Below are positions 53,818-62,469 of a stretch of DNA of 64,000 nt, piece by piece. The position numbers and the translations under genes are program-made. A model generated the notes under the pieces. The model was not told where the DNA came from. It did no database searches and worked only from the letters and a program-made list of their open reading frames with translations. The DNA is from Caulobacter sp. (GTDB lineage: Bacteria > Pseudomonadota > Alphaproteobacteria > Caulobacterales > Caulobacteraceae), in the NCBI GenBank assembly GCA_021741355.1, contig JAIOXZ010000017.1:1-64000 (forward strand), read 5' to 3'. Each line of letters begins with the position of its first letter. Position 1 is the stretch's first letter.

Positions 53818-55053
53818 ATGTCCCCCTCCGCCCCGACGCCGCCCGGACCGGGGCCAGAGCAGTCCGCACCGCCGTTCGCGGCGGCGTCGCTGATCGGGGT
53901 GGTGTTCATCAACATGCTGGGCTTCGGGATCATCGTCCCGCTGCTGCCGTTCTACGCCCATTCGTTCAGCGCCCCGGCCTGGCAGATGGCGCTGATCTTC
54001 TCGGCCTATTCGGTCGGCGCCTTCTTCGGCGAGCCGTTCTGGGGCCGGCTGTCGGACCGCTATGGCCGCAAGCCGATCCTGATCTCGACGATCACCGCCA
54101 ACGGCCTCTGCTATCTGTTCCTGGCCTTCGCCCCGAGCATCGAGGCGGCCTTCGTGATCCGCCTGCTGGGCGGGCTGGCGGCCGGCAACGGGGCGGTGAT
54201 CCAGGGCTATATCGCCGACGTCACCCCGCCGGAGAAGCGCGCCCGCCAGCTCAGCTACCAGGGCGCGGCCTGGAACGTCGGGCTGATCGTCGGCCCCTCG
54301 ATCGGCGGGCTGTTCGCCCATACCGGCATCGGCCCGGCCGGCTTCCGCATCCCGCTGTTCATCGCCTCGGGGCTGGCCTTCGTCTGCGTGGCGGCGGTGA
54401 TTACGGTGATCCGCGAGAGCCGCGTGCGCCAGACCGACATCTCCCACCGCGCCAGCCGCTGGGCGGCGGCCGGCGAGGCATTGCGCCATCCGGTGACAGG
54501 GCGGCTGATCCTGCTGACCTTCCTGATCGGCTTCGCCTTCACCGGTATCGAGTCGGTGTTCGGCCTGTGGGCCCAGGCGCGGTTCGACTGGTCGCCGCGC
54601 GACATCGGCTTCGCCTTCGCCTGGGTCGGGGTCTGCGCCTTCTTCACCCAGACCATGATCACCGGCCGCCTGTCGGAGCGCTTCGGCGAGGGGCCGATGC
54701 TGGCGGTCGGCATGGCCATGACCGTGCTGTCGATGCTGCTCCAGACCGTCTCGACCGGCGGGTTGATGACCACGGTGCTGATGTGTTTCAGCGCGGTCGG
54801 CTCGTCGGTGGCCTTTCCCAACGTCGGGGCGCTGATCTCGCGGGCGACGGACCCGCACCGCCAGGGCCAGATCATGGGGCTCAACAACGCCGCCGGCGCC
54901 CTGTCGCGCGTGCTGGGGCCGCTCAGCGCCGGCCTGGTGTTCGCCCAGGTGATCGACGGGCCGTTCCTGCTCGGCGCGGCGGTGGTCGCCCCGGCGATCT
55001 TCCTGGCCCTCGCGGCCAGCCGACGGGCAGGGGCTCGACCGGGCGCGGCCTGA
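53818..55053 (+). CDS. MFS drug/metabolite efflux protein, TetA-like
   Basis: 411 aa from ATG 53818. Twelve helices. The family's loop motifs are clear: helix 1 VFINMLGFGIIVPLLPFYAH, then GRLSDRYGRKPILISTITAN (motif A, GxLSDRxGRKP) and ARQLSYQGAAWNVGLIVGPS IGGLF (motif C region). This places it with TetA/Bcr-like drug:proton antiporters. The ribosome site is poor. A lipoprotein gene follows by 17 bp. Confidence 0.85.
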   Translation: MSPSAPTPPGPGPEQSAPPFAAASLIGVVFINMLGFGIIVPLLPFYAHSFSAPAWQMALIFSAYSVGAFFGEPFWGRLSDRYGRKPILISTITANGLCYLFLAFAPSIEAAFVIRLLGGLAAGNGAVIQGYIADVTPPEKRARQLSYQGAAWNVGLIVGPSIGGLFAHTGIGPAGFRIPLFIASGLAFVCVAAVITVIRESRVRQTDISHRASRWAAAGEALRHPVTGRLILLTFLIGFAFTGIESVFGLWAQARFDWSPRDIGFAFAWVGVCAFFTQTMITGRLSERFGEGPMLAVGMAMTVLSMLLQTVSTGGLMTTVLMCFSAVGSSVAFPNVGALISRATDPHRQGQIMGLNNAAGALSRVLGPLSAGLVFAQVIDGPFLLGAAVVAPAIFLALAASRRAGARPGAA

Positions 55054-55070
55054 CGGTCTACCGTTGGTCC

Positions 55071-55646
55071 ATGACCCACGCCCACCTGATCCTCGCCGCC
55101 GCCCTGACCCTGGCCCTCGCCGCCTGCGACAAACCCGCCGCGACACCGGCCGCCCCCGCCGAACCGGCCGCGCCGGCCGCCCCCGCGACGCCGGCCATGC
55201 CGCTGAAGCTGGCCCTGACCGGCGACGGGCTGACGGTCGTCGCAGAGACCGGCTCGACCCAGCTGCTGGCCTTCAGCCGCGACAAGGTCCAGACCCTGGT
55301 GACGATGACCCGCGTCGAGCCCGCGCCCGGCGTGGAGTCGGTCAACAGCGAGTGCGGCGCCGGGCCGCTGACCTTCGTCGCATGGCCCGGCGGCCTGACC
55401 CTGCTGTTCCAGGAGGACCGCTTCGCCGGCTGGACGGTCGACAAGCCCGGCCTGACGACCATGGACGGCATCGGCGTCGGCTCGACCCGCGCCGAACTGC
55501 TCGCGGCCCGCCCGGGCGCGACCGTCGAGGAAAGCACGCTGGGCACGGAGTTCGCCGTCGCCGACATGGGCGGCCTGTTCGACGGCAAGGGCCCGGACGC
55601 GAAGATCGACACGCTCTGGGCGGGCGTGACCTGCATGTTCCGGTAG
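55071..55646 (+). CDS. Lipoprotein of unknown function
   Basis: 191 aa. Lipobox LALAACDKP (Cys19) followed by a disordered Ala/Pro-rich stretch (about residues 22-42) typical of outer-membrane lipoproteins. The folded part is MPLKLALTGDGLTVVAETGS, LTFVAWPGGLTLLFQEDRFA, GIGVGSTRAELLAARPGATV and FDGKGPDAKIDTLWAGVTC, a pattern also seen in lipoproteins with a SmpA-like threshold strand. Co-directional with the MFS gene. Confidence 0.75.
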   Translation: MTHAHLILAAALTLALAACDKPAATPAAPAEPAAPAAPATPAMPLKLALTGDGLTVVAETGSTQLLAFSRDKVQTLVTMTRVEPAPGVESVNSECGAGPLTFVAWPGGLTLLFQEDRFAGWTVDKPGLTTMDGIGVGSTRAELLAARPGATVEESTLGTEFAVADMGGLFDGKGPDAKIDTLWAGVTCMFR

Positions 55647-55654
55647 TCGCGGCG

Positions 55655-56023
55655 ATGCGCAACGCCGCCCCTGCCGCCTCGATCGACGCCTATCTCGACG
55701 GCGTCCCGCCCGACCAGCGCGCGGCGCTGCAGGCCCTGCGGGAGACGATCCTCGATGTCGCCCCGACGGCGGTGGAGTGCATCAGCTACGGCATGCCGGC
55801 CTTCCGCGTGGACGGCCGGGTGATCTGCTATTTCGGGGCGGCGAAAGGCTGGTGCGCCTTCTATCCCGGCGGTCTGGTCCCGCAGTTCGAGGCCGAACTG
55901 GCCGATTTTTCCATCAGCAAGGGCACCATCCGCTTCCAGCCGGACAAGCCGATCCCGGATCCCCTCCTGCGCCGGATCATCGCCGACTGCGTGGTCCGGG
56001 CGAGCGCGCGGCGCAAGACGTGA
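55655..56023 (+). CDS. DUF1801/YdhG-like protein
   Basis: 122 aa. SIDAYLDGVPPDQRAALQAL, AVECISYGMPAFRVDGRVIC and FYPGGLVPQFEAELADFSIS then GTIRFQPDKPIPDPLLRRII cover the whole YdhG/frataxin-like DUF1801 domain. Some members bind iron; role here not known. Stop overlaps the next gene (GTGA). Confidence 0.87.
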   Translation: MRNAAPAASIDAYLDGVPPDQRAALQALRETILDVAPTAVECISYGMPAFRVDGRVICYFGAAKGWCAFYPGGLVPQFEAELADFSISKGTIRFQPDKPIPDPLLRRIIADCVVRASARRKT

Positions 56024-56532
56024 GCGTTCCCGCCCTGCGCCGGCTGACCGCCGCCGATGTGGACGCCTTCCGCGCCCTGCGCATCGAGGCCATGACGGCC
56101 GAGCCGGAGACCTTCGGCACGGACATCGCCGAGGAGCGGGAAAAGTCCGTCGAGGCCAGCGCCGCCACGCTTGAGTCGACCGCCGTGTTTGGCGCCTGGC
56201 TCGACGGCGAACTTGTCGGCATGGCCGGGTTCCACCGGATGAAGCCCCTGCGCGAACAGCACAAGGGCACCGTCTGGAGCATGTATGTCCGCAGCTCGGC
56301 CCGGGGCCACGGCCTGGGCGGCAAGTTGCTGCGGACGGTGATCGAGCACGCCCGGACGGAGGTGGAGGTGCTCAACCTCGTGGTCGTCTCGACCAATACG
56401 GCGGCCGTGGCCCTCTACGAGCGGCACGGCTTCCAGCGCTGGGGCCTGGAGCCGCGCGCGCTGAAGCTGGATGAAGGCCGCTACACGACGGACGGGTACT
56501 ACTGGTTGCCTCTGACGCCGGTCGAACCCTAA
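56020..56532 (+). CDS. GNAT-family N-acetyltransferase
   Basis: 170 aa from GTG 56020. LRRLTAADVDAFRALRIEAM, FGAWLDGELVGMAGFHRM, SMYVRSSARGHGLGGKLLRT (acetyl-CoA motif A) and STNTAAVALYERHGFQRWGL (motif B) show a complete GNAT fold. Substrate unknown. Translationally coupled to the DUF1801 gene. Confidence 0.87.
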   Translation: MSVPALRRLTAADVDAFRALRIEAMTAEPETFGTDIAEEREKSVEASAATLESTAVFGAWLDGELVGMAGFHRMKPLREQHKGTVWSMYVRSSARGHGLGGKLLRTVIEHARTEVEVLNLVVVSTNTAAVALYERHGFQRWGLEPRALKLDEGRYTTDGYYWLPLTPVEP

Positions 56533-56607
56533 CCACCTGTTAACGCGAAGCATTCCACTCTGGGGTGAATCCGGGACCGTCCCGACGTTCGAGCAAGGCA
56601 GGACGCG

Positions 56608-57000
56608 ATGTCCGTAACCCGCACCAACAGCTTCCGGCGCCAGAGCGATCACTTCGAGCCGGAAGACCAGAGCGACCCCCACGCCCAGCGGCGCATGCGC
56701 GGCATTCTGGACCACATCGACTACACGGCCTTCGCCGCCAACAAGTCGGTCATCAGCCAGGCGCTCGGCGCCGGCGACTCGCGCAAGTTCCAGCGGCTGG
56801 CCGTAGCCGCCGCAGCCGCCCGCGCCACCTGGGTCGCCCAGGCCCTGGCCGTCTCGGCGGCCGGCGGCAAGATGACGCCGCAGGATCTCAGCCAGCTGAC
56901 CCATCTGCGCGAGACCTTCGAGGAACTGGCCGAGGCCTATGAGGCCATGCGGCGGATGGTCGAGCGCGGCTACGTCGCCTACACCCTCCCGGCCGAATAG
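56608..57000 (+). CDS. Conserved helical hypothetical protein
   Basis: 130 aa, nearly all helix: RRMRGILDHIDYTAFAANKS, RKFQRLAVAAAAARATWVAQ and THLRETFEELAEAYEAMRRM. No signal or membrane segment. I do not recognise a domain; it resembles small cytosolic proteins kept in Caulobacterales. CAGGACG precedes the ATG. Confidence 0.65.
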   Translation: MSVTRTNSFRRQSDHFEPEDQSDPHAQRRMRGILDHIDYTAFAANKSVISQALGAGDSRKFQRLAVAAAAARATWVAQALAVSAAGGKMTPQDLSQLTHLRETFEELAEAYEAMRRMVERGYVAYTLPAE

Positions 57001-57002
57001 GG

Positions 57003-57045
57003 TTTTACCCGGACGATATTGACAGCCGGTTTTATCCGGGTAAAA
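57003..57045 (+). promoter_or_regulatory. Palindromic operator/promoter TTTTACCCGGA…TCCGGGTAAAA
   Basis: An inverted pair of 11-nt words (57003-57013, 57035-57045) brackets TTGACA (57019-57024, read as ATTGACAG); the right word also forms TTTTATCCGGGTAAAA with neighbouring bases. The arrangement looks like a promoter gripped by an operator, directly before the DUF2239/GIY-YIG operon. Confidence 0.55.
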
Positions 57046-57072
57046 GGCGCGTCCTGTGAAAGGAGCGCCGCC

Positions 57073-57633
57073 ATGTCGTTCGACCCCGAAATTCTCTGCA
57101 CCGCCTTCGAGGGCGTCCGCCGCATCGCCGCCGGCCCGCTCGGCGACGTCGCGCCCCAGGTGCGGGCGGCGCTCGACGCGCGGCCCAACGCCTCGATCCT
57201 GATCCTCGCCGACGACGACAGCCGCCGGATCGACGTCGACCTGCGCGGCACCGTGGCCGAGGTCGCAGCCCGCATGGCGCCGGTCGAGAAGGGCCCGGGC
57301 CGCCCGAAGCTCGGCGTTGTCCCGCGCGAGGTCACCCTGCTGCCGCGGCACTGGGAATGGCTGGCGGCGCAACAGGGCGGGGCGTCGGTGGCGCTGCGCC
57401 GGCTGGTCGAGGCGGCTCGCAAGGATCCCCGCGAAATTGCCCGGTCCGCCCGCGACGGCGCCTACCGCTTCATGAGCACCCTGGCCGGCAATCTGGCCGG
57501 GTTCGAGGAGGCCACGCGCGCCCTCTACGCCGCCGACCGCCCCGCGTTCGAGACCCACATCGCCGCCTGGCCGCGGGACGTGCGCGAGCATGTCCTGACC
57601 CTCGCGGAACCGGGCTTCGGAGAGGCGTCATGA
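57073..57633 (+). CDS. DUF2239-family protein
   Basis: 186 aa. CTAFEGVRRIAAGPLGDVAP, ILILADDDSRRIDVDLRGTV and GPGRPKLGVVPREVTLLPRH then WEWLAAQQGGASVALRRLVE follow the DUF2239 pattern over its whole length. Cytosolic, function unknown. AAAGGAG is 9 nt before ATG; stop overlaps the GIY-YIG start (ATGA), so the two are made together. Confidence 0.85.
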   Translation: MSFDPEILCTAFEGVRRIAAGPLGDVAPQVRAALDARPNASILILADDDSRRIDVDLRGTVAEVAARMAPVEKGPGRPKLGVVPREVTLLPRHWEWLAAQQGGASVALRRLVEAARKDPREIARSARDGAYRFMSTLAGNLAGFEEATRALYAADRPAFETHIAAWPRDVREHVLTLAEPGFGEAS

Positions 57634-57974
57634 GCAAGGAGCGTCGCAAGGAACTGCTGGCCGCCTACCGGGAGAAGAAGCCCAGGCCCGGCGTGTTCGC
57701 GGTGCGCTGCACGGCGACCGGCCAGGTCTGGGTCCAGGCGGCGGTCAATCTCGACACCTGCCGCAACGGCGTCTGGTTCCCGCTGAAGCTCGGCTCCCAT
57801 CCCAACAAGGCGCTGCAGGCCGAGTGGAAGACCCACGGCGCGGACGCCTTCCTGATCGAGGACCTCGAAACCCTCGATGAGGAGGATCTCGCCGGCTGGG
57901 AGCTGACCAGCAAGCTCAAGAGCCGCGAACGCCACTGGCGCGAGACGCTCGGCGCGACCGCCGTCACGGGGTAG
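57630..57974 (+). CDS. GIY-YIG nuclease-family protein
   Basis: 114 aa. ERRKELLAAYREKKPRPGVF then AVRCTATGQVWVQAAVNLDT, NGVWFPLKLGSHPNKALQAE and DAFLIEDLETLDEEDLAGW match the small GIY-YIG group. The typical GIY and YIG triplets are altered (GVFAVRC, GQVWVQAA), so nuclease activity is uncertain. Coupled to DUF2239. Confidence 0.72.
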   Translation: MSKERRKELLAAYREKKPRPGVFAVRCTATGQVWVQAAVNLDTCRNGVWFPLKLGSHPNKALQAEWKTHGADAFLIEDLETLDEEDLAGWELTSKLKSRERHWRETLGATAVTG

Positions 57975-57975
57975 C

Positions 57976-58052
57976 GGGGACATGTACCGCAGGTACGTGT
58001 CCCCTAAACCCGCCGCTTGCTTGGGGGACACGTACCTGCGGTACATGTCCCC
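57976..58052. repeat. REP pair, GGGGACATGTACC family, copy C
   Basis: Hairpins at 57976-58004 (GGGGACATGTACC-GCA-GGTACGTGTCCCC, same sequence as the first hairpin at 43624) and 58024-58052, spacer 19 nt. Directly after the GIY-YIG stop. Confidence 0.85.
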
Positions 58053-58067
58053 CGGCTCGCTCATGAC

Positions 58068-58095
58068 AAAAGGCCCTCCCGGCGGGGAGGGCCTT
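58068..58095 (-). terminator. Intrinsic terminator of leftward gene
   Basis: On the minus strand AAGGCCCTCCC and GGGAGGGCCTT form an 11-bp stem with a 4-nt loop, then TTTTG. It ends the gene at 58117-58764. Confidence 0.8.
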
Positions 58096-58116
58096 GAAGT
58101 CTCACATCGGCGCGCC

Positions 58117-58764
58117 TTACTGCGGCGGCGTGGCCGGCTGCGGTTCGGGCATCGGAACGGGCGGGGGGGCCGGAACCGGAGGCGGCGCCGGCGGGGCGAT
58201 GGTTACGACCGCCGGTGCGCCCAGGGCGGGCGGCGGCACGTAGGGAACCCGCGTGCTCGCATCGGACGTGGCGTCTGTGGCGCTCGGGGCGGCCGCGACG
58301 GTCCGGGGCGCCGGCGCGCGACGGACGGGTTGAGCGCGCACGCGGGTGGTCACGACCGGCGCGGGGCGGGTCGCCGGCGGGGTCACGATCGAACTGGCGG
58401 GCGGCGCGAGCGCCGCTGTCTCGACCGGCGCCCGCGTCAGGGGGACGGCCTGCGGCATCGGCGTCGGCGGGACGATCTCGCTCGCGGCGACGGTCCTGCC
58501 GGGCTCGGCCGTATCGCGGGTCTGGGCGACCACCAGAACGGCGACCGCGCAGACGGCGGCGACTCCGATCGGCGCGATCAGACGCCAGTCGGCGCCCTTG
58601 CGCGCGCGCCCGGATTCGGCCGGGACATGGGCGTCACTGGCCCCGTCTCCGAACGGCGCGGCGGCGGCGAAGGGGGAGGCGGCCGCGAACGGCGTCCCGT
58701 TGCCGGCGGGCGTGGGTTCAGCGTTGTCGAACAACGCTCGGGCGGCATCACGATTCAAGGTCAT
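58117..58764 (-). CDS. Membrane-anchored Pro/Ala-rich hypothetical protein
   Basis: 215 aa. A cytoplasmic head (NRDAARALFDNAEPTPAGNG), one transmembrane helix (LIAPIGVAAVCAVAVLVVAQ, about residues 62-81), then a Pro/Ala/Thr-rich periplasmic region ending in repeated PAPPPVPAPPPVPMPEP. TonB-like linker composition without a TonB domain. Followed by a strong terminator. Confidence 0.65.
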   Translation of the reverse strand: MTLNRDAARALFDNAEPTPAGNGTPFAAASPFAAAAPFGDGASDAHVPAESGRARKGADWRLIAPIGVAAVCAVAVLVVAQTRDTAEPGRTVAASEIVPPTPMPQAVPLTRAPVETAALAPPASSIVTPPATRPAPVVTTRVRAQPVRRAPAPRTVAAAPSATDATSDASTRVPYVPPPALGAPAVVTIAPPAPPPVPAPPPVPMPEPQPATPPQ

Positions 58765-59140
58765 GGCGAGCCTCTCTGTTAAAATCTGTCAGCGGTTCAA
58801 CGAAGGTCGACCGGCGAAGGTTCCCGGAGGCAATCCAGCATGTCATCCGGCGATCCGGCTGGTCTGATGTGCTTCCCGTTATTGAGACAGGGTTCGAATC
58901 TCATCATGAAACAACTTGTGAGACGCGCGGCGCGCGCGATTTCGGGAAACTATACACGACATATTCCGGTCATGATTTATCACGGCCAATCTTTCCTCTT
59001 GCGGTCCCTGGCTGACGCGGCCGGCGCCGGGTGCGCTCTTTGCGCCACGTTCATCCGCCCGCAACGCCTGCGACCTAGGCTTGGCTTGACCGCAATTCGC
59101 CCGTCAGGCGAAAGGTCATACGCGTTTGGAGGGCGTTCCC
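58765..59140. other. Divergent intergenic region, no gene seen
   Basis: 376 bp between a leftward and a rightward gene. It is locally AT-richer around 58905-58990 (GAAACTATACACGACATATT), as expected for promoters. A stretch GGGTTCGAATCTC near 58888 recalls a tRNA T-loop but no tRNA arms surround it. Confidence 0.4.
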
Positions 59141-60937
59141 ATGAAGCTGAAGGCGCGGATCACGCGCGAGCTGAGGTTCATCAAGGGCCTGGGTCGCACG
59201 CTGAAGTGGGTCAAGCCCATTGCGCCTGACAGCAAGGACTTGATCTGCGACGACCTTGAGGCCGCGGTCGACGCGCACAGGGACCGTCCGGCGATCACCT
59301 TCGAGGGCAAGACCCTCACCTACGGCGAGATGGACGCCCTCGCCAACCGCTACGCCCACTGGGCCAAGGAGCAGGGCATCACCCGCGGCCAGACCGTGGC
59401 GCTGTTCATGCCCAACCGCATGGACTACCTGCCGATCTGGTACGGCCTGACCAAGGTCGGGGTGGCCACGGCGCTGATCAACAACAACCTGACCGGCGCG
59501 CAGCTGGCGCACTGCCTCAACATCTCGGGCGCGCTGCATTGCCTGGTCGATGGCGAGACCTCGCCGGCCTTCGAGGCCGTCCGCGGCCAGCTGACCAAAC
59601 ATGTCGCGCAGTGGACGCTCGGGCCCGTCGTCGAGGACCGCCGCGACCTGACCGCGGCCCTGAAGAGCTGCAGCAGCCTGCGTCCTGATCGCCAGACCGC
59701 CCGCGGCGACCTGCGCGGCAAGGATACGGCGCTGTGGATCTACACCAGCGGCACCACAGGCCTGCCCAAGGCGGCGCGCATCAACCACATGCGCGTCCAG
59801 CTCTACATGCGCGGCTTCGCCGGCGCGACGGGCGCCGAGGCGAGCGACCGGATCTATCAGGTGCTGCCGCTCTATCACGCCACGGGCGGGCTCTGCGGCA
59901 TGGGCTCAGCCCTGCTGACGGGGGGCTCGGTCGTCCTGCGCAAGAAGTTCTCGACCAGCCACTTCTGGCAGGACGTGCACGATGAAGGCTGCACGATGTT
60001 CGTCTATATCGGCGAGCTCTGCCGCTATCTGGTCAATGCGCCGGAACATCCGCTGGAGCGGGATCACAAGCTGCGCCTGGCGTTCGGCAACGGCCTGCGC
60101 GCAGACGTCTGGGAACAGATGGTCGCCCGGTTCAACATCCCCCGGGTGATGGAGTTCTACGGCTCGACCGAAGGCAATGTGTCGATGTTCAACTTCGATG
60201 GCCATGTCGGCGCCATCGGGCGCGTGCCCAGATGGCTGAAGAAGAAGGTCAACGCCCGGCTGGTGCAGTTCGACGTCGAGACCGAGCAGCCGGTCCGCAA
60301 CGCCGCCGGCTTCTGCATCGAATGCGGCCCTGACCAGATCGGCGAATGTATCGGCCGGATCGACACCACCGACCCCCGCACGAGCTTCAGCGGCTATGCC
60401 GACAAGGCGGCCACCGAGAAGAAGGTGCTGCACGACGTCTTCGAGAAGGGCGACGCCTGGTTCCGCACCGGCGACCTGATGCGGCAGGACGCTGACAGCT
60501 ATTTCTACTTCGTCGACCGGATCGGCGACACCTACCGCTGGAAGGGCGAGAACGTCTCGACCGGCGAGGTCGCCGACCGGCTGGCCGAGGCCCCGGGCGT
60601 GCTGGAGGCCAACGTCTATGGCGTCGCGGTGCCCGGCCAGGACGGCCGCGTCGGCATGGTCGCCCTGACGGTGGACGACGATTTCGTCCTGACCGATTTC
60701 CACGCCCATGTGGAAAAGGAACTGCCGTCCTACGCCCAGCCGCTGTTCCTGCGGCTGCAGCGCCAGATCGAGACCACGGGCACGTTCAAGTACCGCAAGG
60801 TCGATCTCGTCGAGGACGGCTTCGACCCCGCCCGCGTCAAGGACCCGCTGTATTTCCGCAATCCGGTGAAGAAGGCCTGGACCAAGGTCACCCGGCCCAG
60901 CTTCGAGAAGATCTGCGACGGCGGCTTCAAGCTCTAA
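59141..60937 (+). CDS. Long-chain acyl-CoA synthetase (FadD6/VLACS-type)
   Basis: 598 aa from ATG 59141, after GGAGGG. AMP-forming ligase: P-loop IYTSGTTGLPKAARINHMR, VLPLYHATGG, FYGSTEGNVSMFNFDG, WFRTGDLMRQDADSYFYFVD and RIGDTYRWKGENVSTGEVAD. The N-terminal segment and FKYRKVDLVEDGFDPARV ending are like FATP/VLACS proteins that activate imported fatty acids at the membrane. A separate acyl-CoA enzyme lies at 2914-3762. Confidence 0.92.
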   Translation: MKLKARITRELRFIKGLGRTLKWVKPIAPDSKDLICDDLEAAVDAHRDRPAITFEGKTLTYGEMDALANRYAHWAKEQGITRGQTVALFMPNRMDYLPIWYGLTKVGVATALINNNLTGAQLAHCLNISGALHCLVDGETSPAFEAVRGQLTKHVAQWTLGPVVEDRRDLTAALKSCSSLRPDRQTARGDLRGKDTALWIYTSGTTGLPKAARINHMRVQLYMRGFAGATGAEASDRIYQVLPLYHATGGLCGMGSALLTGGSVVLRKKFSTSHFWQDVHDEGCTMFVYIGELCRYLVNAPEHPLERDHKLRLAFGNGLRADVWEQMVARFNIPRVMEFYGSTEGNVSMFNFDGHVGAIGRVPRWLKKKVNARLVQFDVETEQPVRNAAGFCIECGPDQIGECIGRIDTTDPRTSFSGYADKAATEKKVLHDVFEKGDAWFRTGDLMRQDADSYFYFVDRIGDTYRWKGENVSTGEVADRLAEAPGVLEANVYGVAVPGQDGRVGMVALTVDDDFVLTDFHAHVEKELPSYAQPLFLRLQRQIETTGTFKYRKVDLVEDGFDPARVKDPLYFRNPVKKAWTKVTRPSFEKICDGGFKL

Positions 60938-60999
60938 AGCCAATCGAAGTTCGGGCTCGCAACGGCTGACGCCGGGCGTTCGGTGGACCAATTGGAGTC

Positions 61000-61135
61000 G
61001 TCATGGCCCGCCCCGGACTTGATCCGGGGTCGGGCCACCCAAGGACACGGTCGCTCCGATGGGGAGTCGCTTGCCTTCGCGGGACAAATTCTGACCTCAC
61101 CGCGCCTGGATGGCCCGAACAAGTCGGGCCATGAC
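61000..61135. repeat. Inverted repeat GTCATGGCCCG…CGGGCCATGAC, copy 2
   Basis: Same family as 16640-16752; the right-hand 33 nt are identical, while the left arm carries an extra CCGGACTTGATCCGG hairpin. It fills the gap between convergent genes. Confidence 0.65.
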
Positions 61136-61163
61136 GCTGGTTTGGGCTGAACGTCGATTCGTC

Positions 61164-62387
61164 CTAGGCGACTGCCCGCTTCGGCGCGACGTCCCGAAAA
61201 TAGCGATCATCAACAGGCAGATCCCCGGCCGGCACCGTCTCCACGCCGACGGGCGCCGCCAGCCCGGTCGATATCGCCCGGCCGCTGACGAAGGGGATGC
61301 GTCGCGCCAGGCAGGTCTCGAACTCGACCGCGTTCCGCACGTTTGTCACCGACGGCCAGATCCGCTTCTGCCTGAATTTGTCCATCCGCTCGGCGAACCG
61401 GCGAATGGCGGCGATGCGGGTCAGCTGACTGGCGTCCGGCAGGATCAGCGTGACGCTCTGCACAGCGCCCGGCGCCAGCCGTTCGACGCTGAAATCCGGG
61501 TCGAACGTCCGCAGATCCACGACCTTGAAATACCCGTCCAGGAAGGCCTTGATCTGCGACAGGGCGGAAAACGAGGGGTCGCGGGGCGTGTCGTAGACGG
61601 CGACCGCGAGATTGCTGCGCCGTTCCTTCGGCAGGGCATTCAGCCAGCCGGTGTAGACCTCGCGCTCCTGGCGGTGGATCAGCGGCGCGTAGCACAGCGG
61701 CACGTAGATCATGCCGGTGAAGTCCGGTCGCTGCTTCAGGGTCTCGGCGGCCAGACTCACCATGGTCGAGTCATGCATCCGGGCCATGTCGCGGCTCGTC
61801 GGGTGAATGCCGTCCACGATGTTGAAGCCGATTTCCCGGCTGCAGATGGCGCTGCCCAGGAAGGTCTCCTTGGCCGCGAAATACACGCCATTGAACACCG
61901 GGGTCTGGATCTCCGCGGGGGCGACCCGGCCGGAGACCTGTGGGTCGGTCCCGGGCTCGGGCATGCCGGGAATTGCAATCGGCGTGACGTCGGCGGCGGT
62001 GATCCGCGTCAGCCTCCCGACCAGGGGCGGCGCCATGCTGTCGCCCGCAGCGGCCCGCCGGACATCATGCTGGTCCAGGCTCGCGAACCGGGCCACCTGC
62101 TGCGAGTCGCCTTCGAACGCGATCAGCTCGACCTCGCCGCCGCCGCCTGACCCGAACAGGCGAAGCTGCAGGTCGTAGGCGAGATCCTGCACCGTCCGGG
62201 CGTCAAGTCCCTGAGCTCGCGGATCAACCAGCAGGAAGCAGGAAAGGGACATCACCTCGAAGCGACACGGCCACGACCAGCGCGTCTCAAGAAATGAGCA
62301 GGCATACCGATTGATCAGGCCTTCAAGGCCCGGGCGGCCGTGCAGTTCAGGTGGCGGCAAGATCCGGAGGCAGGCGAATGCGGTCAT
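61164..62387 (-). CDS. Conserved hypothetical protein, 407 aa
   Basis: Starts MTAFACLRILPPPELHGRPG. Cytosolic, with mixed alpha/beta character; recognisable blocks are RTVQDLAYDLQLRLFGSGGG, GFNIVDGIHPTSRDMARMHD, FTGMIYVPLCYAPLIHRQER and the C-terminal EFETCLARRIPFVSGRAIST. The spacing vaguely recalls degenerate signalling (EAL-like) domains with a late strand-helix core, but no catalytic motif is present. Function unknown. Confidence 0.65.
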   Translation of the reverse strand: MTAFACLRILPPPELHGRPGLEGLINRYACSFLETRWSWPCRFEVMSLSCFLLVDPRAQGLDARTVQDLAYDLQLRLFGSGGGGEVELIAFEGDSQQVARFASLDQHDVRRAAAGDSMAPPLVGRLTRITAADVTPIAIPGMPEPGTDPQVSGRVAPAEIQTPVFNGVYFAAKETFLGSAICSREIGFNIVDGIHPTSRDMARMHDSTMVSLAAETLKQRPDFTGMIYVPLCYAPLIHRQEREVYTGWLNALPKERRSNLAVAVYDTPRDPSFSALSQIKAFLDGYFKVVDLRTFDPDFSVERLAPGAVQSVTLILPDASQLTRIAAIRRFAERMDKFRQKRIWPSVTNVRNAVEFETCLARRIPFVSGRAISTGLAAPVGVETVPAGDLPVDDRYFRDVAPKRAVA

Positions 62388-62402
62388 TCCGCATGACTAG
62401 AA

Positions 62403-62423
62403 GAAAGTCGTTTAGGGCGACTT
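62403..62423 (-). terminator. Terminator-like hairpin
   Basis: AAAGTCG-CCCTAAA-CGACTTT read on the minus strand, followed by CTTCT. A 7-bp stem about 45 bp downstream of the GST-like gene stop. Confidence 0.5.
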
Positions 62424-62469
62424 TCGTCTGCAACGCCGGGTGCGCGGCATAGTGTCGCTTCAACCTGCG

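Noticed and set aside
58885..58900. GGGTTCGAATCTC resembling a tRNA T-loop
   Set aside because: No acceptor, D or anticodon arms can be formed around it.
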